Origin: Reichenbachiella versicolor
GTDB lineage: Bacteria; Bacteroidota; Bacteroidia; Cytophagales; Cyclobacteriaceae
Length of the DNA stretch: 64,000 bases
Reading direction: 5' to 3'
NCBI RefSeq assembly: GCF_003171675.1
Contig: NZ_QFZQ01000008.1
Location: 168,638 to 232,637, forward strand
Shown piece by piece: positions 62,173 to 64,000 of this stretch. Position 1 is the first letter of the stretch, and each line of letters opens with the position of its first letter. Under the pieces are notes generated by a model. It saw only the letters and a program-made list of their open reading frames with translations, ran no database searches and was not told where the DNA came from. Made by a program: the position numbers and the translations under genes.

Positions 62173-63738
62173 ATGAAAAATCTAAGAAAATATATAGGTG
62201 TAGGCTTGATGTCGTTGGTGGTATTGAGCTGTGATGATTACGATAGCCTAGTTCAGGAAGAAATAGATCAAAATAACCCTAACGAAACGGAAGTGACTGC
62301 TCCTACAGGAGACTCAGGAGAATTGGACTTGAGTACATATGTTTCACTAGGAGCCTCTATTACCGCTGGAGTCATGGACAATTCCATATATGTAGCCAGT
62401 CAAAACAATTCTTTCCCAGTGATATTGGCTCAGCAGTTCAAAGCAGAAGGAGTCGGAGGAGGAGACTTTAATGTTCCTACCGTAAAGTCTATAACAGGAT
62501 GTCAAGATGAAGATGAAGGCTGCCCAGAAGGAAGGTTACTGTTAGATGTAGCTGCAGCTGGACTCGTCAATGATGCTGGAGAATCTATAGGTACTTTTGA
62601 CGGAGACAAGTCTACTTTAAATAACTACGGTATTCCGGGAGCGATAGCATTGAACTTTGTACAAGCAGCGACTGGAGGGCCTGACTCTGACCTTAATCCT
62701 TTATACAATGGGTTTTATGCAAGAATGGCTTCTACTCCAGGAGTATCCACTCCTATAGGTGATGCATTAGCAAAAGCTCCTACATTCATGACACTATGGT
62801 TCGGAGGAAATGAGGTCTTAGGATATGCTACCAGCGGAGGAACAGGTTCAGATCTAGATCCCAATGGCGCTTTCAACGCCTCATTTTCAGGTATAGTTGC
62901 AAACGTCATAGCTAGTAGTGCAGCAAAAGGTGTAGTAATAAATGTTCCAAGTGTATTGGCTCTTCCATTTTTTCAAGCAGTGCAATGGAACGACCTAGAA
63001 TTAGATCAAGCAAATGCAGATGCATTGAATACTGGACTAGAAGGCTATAATAATGCAGTTCAAGGACTAGTAGTGGCAGGATTAATAGTACAACAGGAAG
63101 CTGACGCAAGAAAAATATCTTATTCTCCAGGGAAAAACGGATTTATGATTGTGGATAGTACGCTCACTGATTTTGGTCCAGAATGGGATAAGTTAGTATT
63201 GGCGTCCCAAATGACATCGCAAGAAAGAGCACAATTGGAGCCGTATAGATTAGTACGTCATATAGCTGGAGTTGATGGAGATGCTACTCAATCTGAGACA
63301 GTATTATTGACAGCCTCTACTATTATCAACACGACTCCTACAGGTCTACCAGAAACTATTTTAACAGGTCTATCTTATCCACTTCCAGACTCTTTGGTTT
63401 TAACAGGAGCAGAAAAAGTAGCTATAGAGACCACCAGGGGAGCGATCAATGCACATATTAAAAGTGTAGTAGATGCTAATTCAGATCGCTTGATTCTGTA
63501 CGATGTAGAGACTCTACTTTTAGGAATAGCCGTAGCAGGAGGATATGATGTCGATGGTATCACGGTGACCTATGATTTTCTACCTACAGGAATGTTTTCC
63601 AATGACGCTATCCATATAAACGCTCGAGGAAGCGCGATTTTAGCCAATGAGATAATGAAAGCAATGGAGTCAAAATGGAATGCAGATCTTCCAAAAGTAA
63701 ACCCATTAGACTATGCCTCGTCTCCAGTTAAATTGTAA
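62173..63738 (+). CDS. SGNH/GDSL-hydrolase-fold lipoprotein
   Basis: About 521 residues from ATG 62173; ATG 62161, overlapping the receptor stop, is possible. Signal peptide with Cys in VVLSCDDYDS (acidic after Cys, surface-export-like). SGNH blocks: I TYVSLGASITAG (GAS in place of GDS, Ser intact), III WFGGNEVLGY (GGNE for GxND), V NDAIHINARGSAILANE (DxxH). A hydrolase or binding protein on the cell surface working with the TonB receptor; catalytic competence is uncertain because blocks I and III deviate. Confidence 0.75.
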   Translation: MKNLRKYIGVGLMSLVVLSCDDYDSLVQEEIDQNNPNETEVTAPTGDSGELDLSTYVSLGASITAGVMDNSIYVASQNNSFPVILAQQFKAEGVGGGDFNVPTVKSITGCQDEDEGCPEGRLLLDVAAAGLVNDAGESIGTFDGDKSTLNNYGIPGAIALNFVQAATGGPDSDLNPLYNGFYARMASTPGVSTPIGDALAKAPTFMTLWFGGNEVLGYATSGGTGSDLDPNGAFNASFSGIVANVIASSAAKGVVINVPSVLALPFFQAVQWNDLELDQANADALNTGLEGYNNAVQGLVVAGLIVQQEADARKISYSPGKNGFMIVDSTLTDFGPEWDKLVLASQMTSQERAQLEPYRLVRHIAGVDGDATQSETVLLTASTIINTTPTGLPETILTGLSYPLPDSLVLTGAEKVAIETTRGAINAHIKSVVDANSDRLILYDVETLLLGIAVAGGYDVDGITVTYDFLPTGMFSNDAIHINARGSAILANEIMKAMESKWNADLPKVNPLDYASSPVKL

Positions 63739-63769
63739 AGAATAGAAATATTTGGTTGGGCATAATGAA

Positions 63770-63827
63770 GCTCCCCGACCCAAGGATAGGGGAATTAAAC
63801 CCAAAAGGCTATCGCCCTGTGATTAAA
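63770..63827 (+). other. structured element, copy B (3' of the SGNH lipoprotein gene)
   Basis: TCCCC (63772-63776) pairs with GGGGA (63789-63793) around GACCCAAGGATA; then AACCCAAA, GGC-TATC-GCC (63807-63816) and GATTAAA. Same order of blocks as copy A before ribF. The following terminator at 63844 makes it part of a transcript. Confidence 0.5.
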
Positions 63828-63843
63828 GATGCTCTATCATTTG

Positions 63844-63880
63844 AACCTGATATGCTCGTGAAGTATATCAGGTTTTTTTT
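63844..63880 (+). terminator. terminator at the end of the receptor/lipoprotein unit
   Basis: AACCTGATAT (63844-63853) and ATATCAGGTT (63865-63874), perfect 10 bp, then eight or more T. Confidence 0.85.
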
Positions 63881-64000
63881 TCTGAAAGTCTCTTCACACC
63901 AATGCATAGATTACCTAAATAACTGATGATCTAAGCTGTTTTCTATTAGAGAAAAATTTTTTCTACGTGCTCTACGGCAACAACTGTGGGTGCTTAGCGT

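Noticed and set aside
63911..64000. possible C-terminus of a minus-strand gene at the right edge
   Set aside because: Thirty open codons only, with an unlikely Arg/Cys-rich reading; no support beyond chance.

Overview
The window is AT-rich chromosomal DNA from a member of the Bacteroidota, most likely a marine gliding Cytophagales-type bacterium. The evidence is a GldC gliding protein, a GWxTD-domain protein, a DUF3098 gene between ftsX and uppP, a Bacteroidota-style TonB, a CarboxypepD-linked TonB-dependent receptor, lipoproteins with CDD(D/Y) after the lipobox, and promoters of the Bacteroidota type (TTG, 17-20 nt, TAnnTTTG) instead of -35/-10 boxes. No transposase, phage module, CRISPR array, plasmid gene or biosynthetic cluster was seen, so this is mostly ordinary core genome.

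Layout. 1-3.3 kb: the start of a GWxTD-domain gene running off the left edge, a methyltransferase, tRNA-Val(GAC) followed 13 nt later by a GreA-like gene, and a duplicated-domain lipoprotein. 3.6-5.9 kb: an OmpR-type response regulator/histidine kinase pair. 5.9-7.9 kb: a 21-bp periodic repeat, a YpdA-like reductase and 5-formyl-THF cyclo-ligase. 8-11.7 kb: an ECF sigma factor with a small membrane partner, a TonB whose last strand is lost by a frameshift, a Na+/Ca2+ exchanger and a TerB-like protein. 11.8-18.3 kb: an RND/MMPL exporter, ileS and lspA. 18.5-24.2 kb: sucA-sucB-lpd, encoding the 2-oxoglutarate dehydrogenase complex, followed by a gene-poor stretch with a good small-RNA candidate. 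25-30.5 kb: a UbiA-like/methyltransferase pair, a pseudouridine synthase, a polyphosphate-type glucokinase, a secreted M24 peptidase and a DUF3817 protein.

30.7-34 kb: pirin and a MarR regulator with matching operator palindromes in front of each, then three hypotheticals. 34-39.8 kb: an unusual set on the minus strand (signal-peptide SDR, NTT-type nucleotide transporter, secreted ThuA), a divergent TPR-membrane-HTH regulator and a secreted DUF1080 protein, read here as a possible periplasmic 3-keto-sugar module with its own nucleotide transport. 39.8-47.5 kb: hemB, an aspartyl protease with PDZ, a toastrack-like protein, a NatAB-type ABC exporter and a histidine kinase. 47.5-51.3 kb: a P-loop protein coupled to isoaspartyl peptidase, OsmC and a PAS membrane protein. 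51.7-53.4 kb: gapA and DUF2147. 53.6-59.2 kb: an ECF sigma/anti-sigma-like pair and the ftsX-DUF3098-uppP-truB-ribF-gldC operon. 59.3-63.7 kb: a TonB-dependent receptor coupled to an SGNH-fold lipoprotein.

The signals most worth following are the 21-bp repeat at 6039-6290, the secreted SDR/nucleotide transporter/ThuA/DUF1080 set, a structured element found twice (57.85 and 63.77 kb), the MarR operator pair, the small-RNA candidate near 24.43-24.52 kb, and the tonB frameshift. All calls come from reading the sequence and from remembered family features; no database search or folding program was run.
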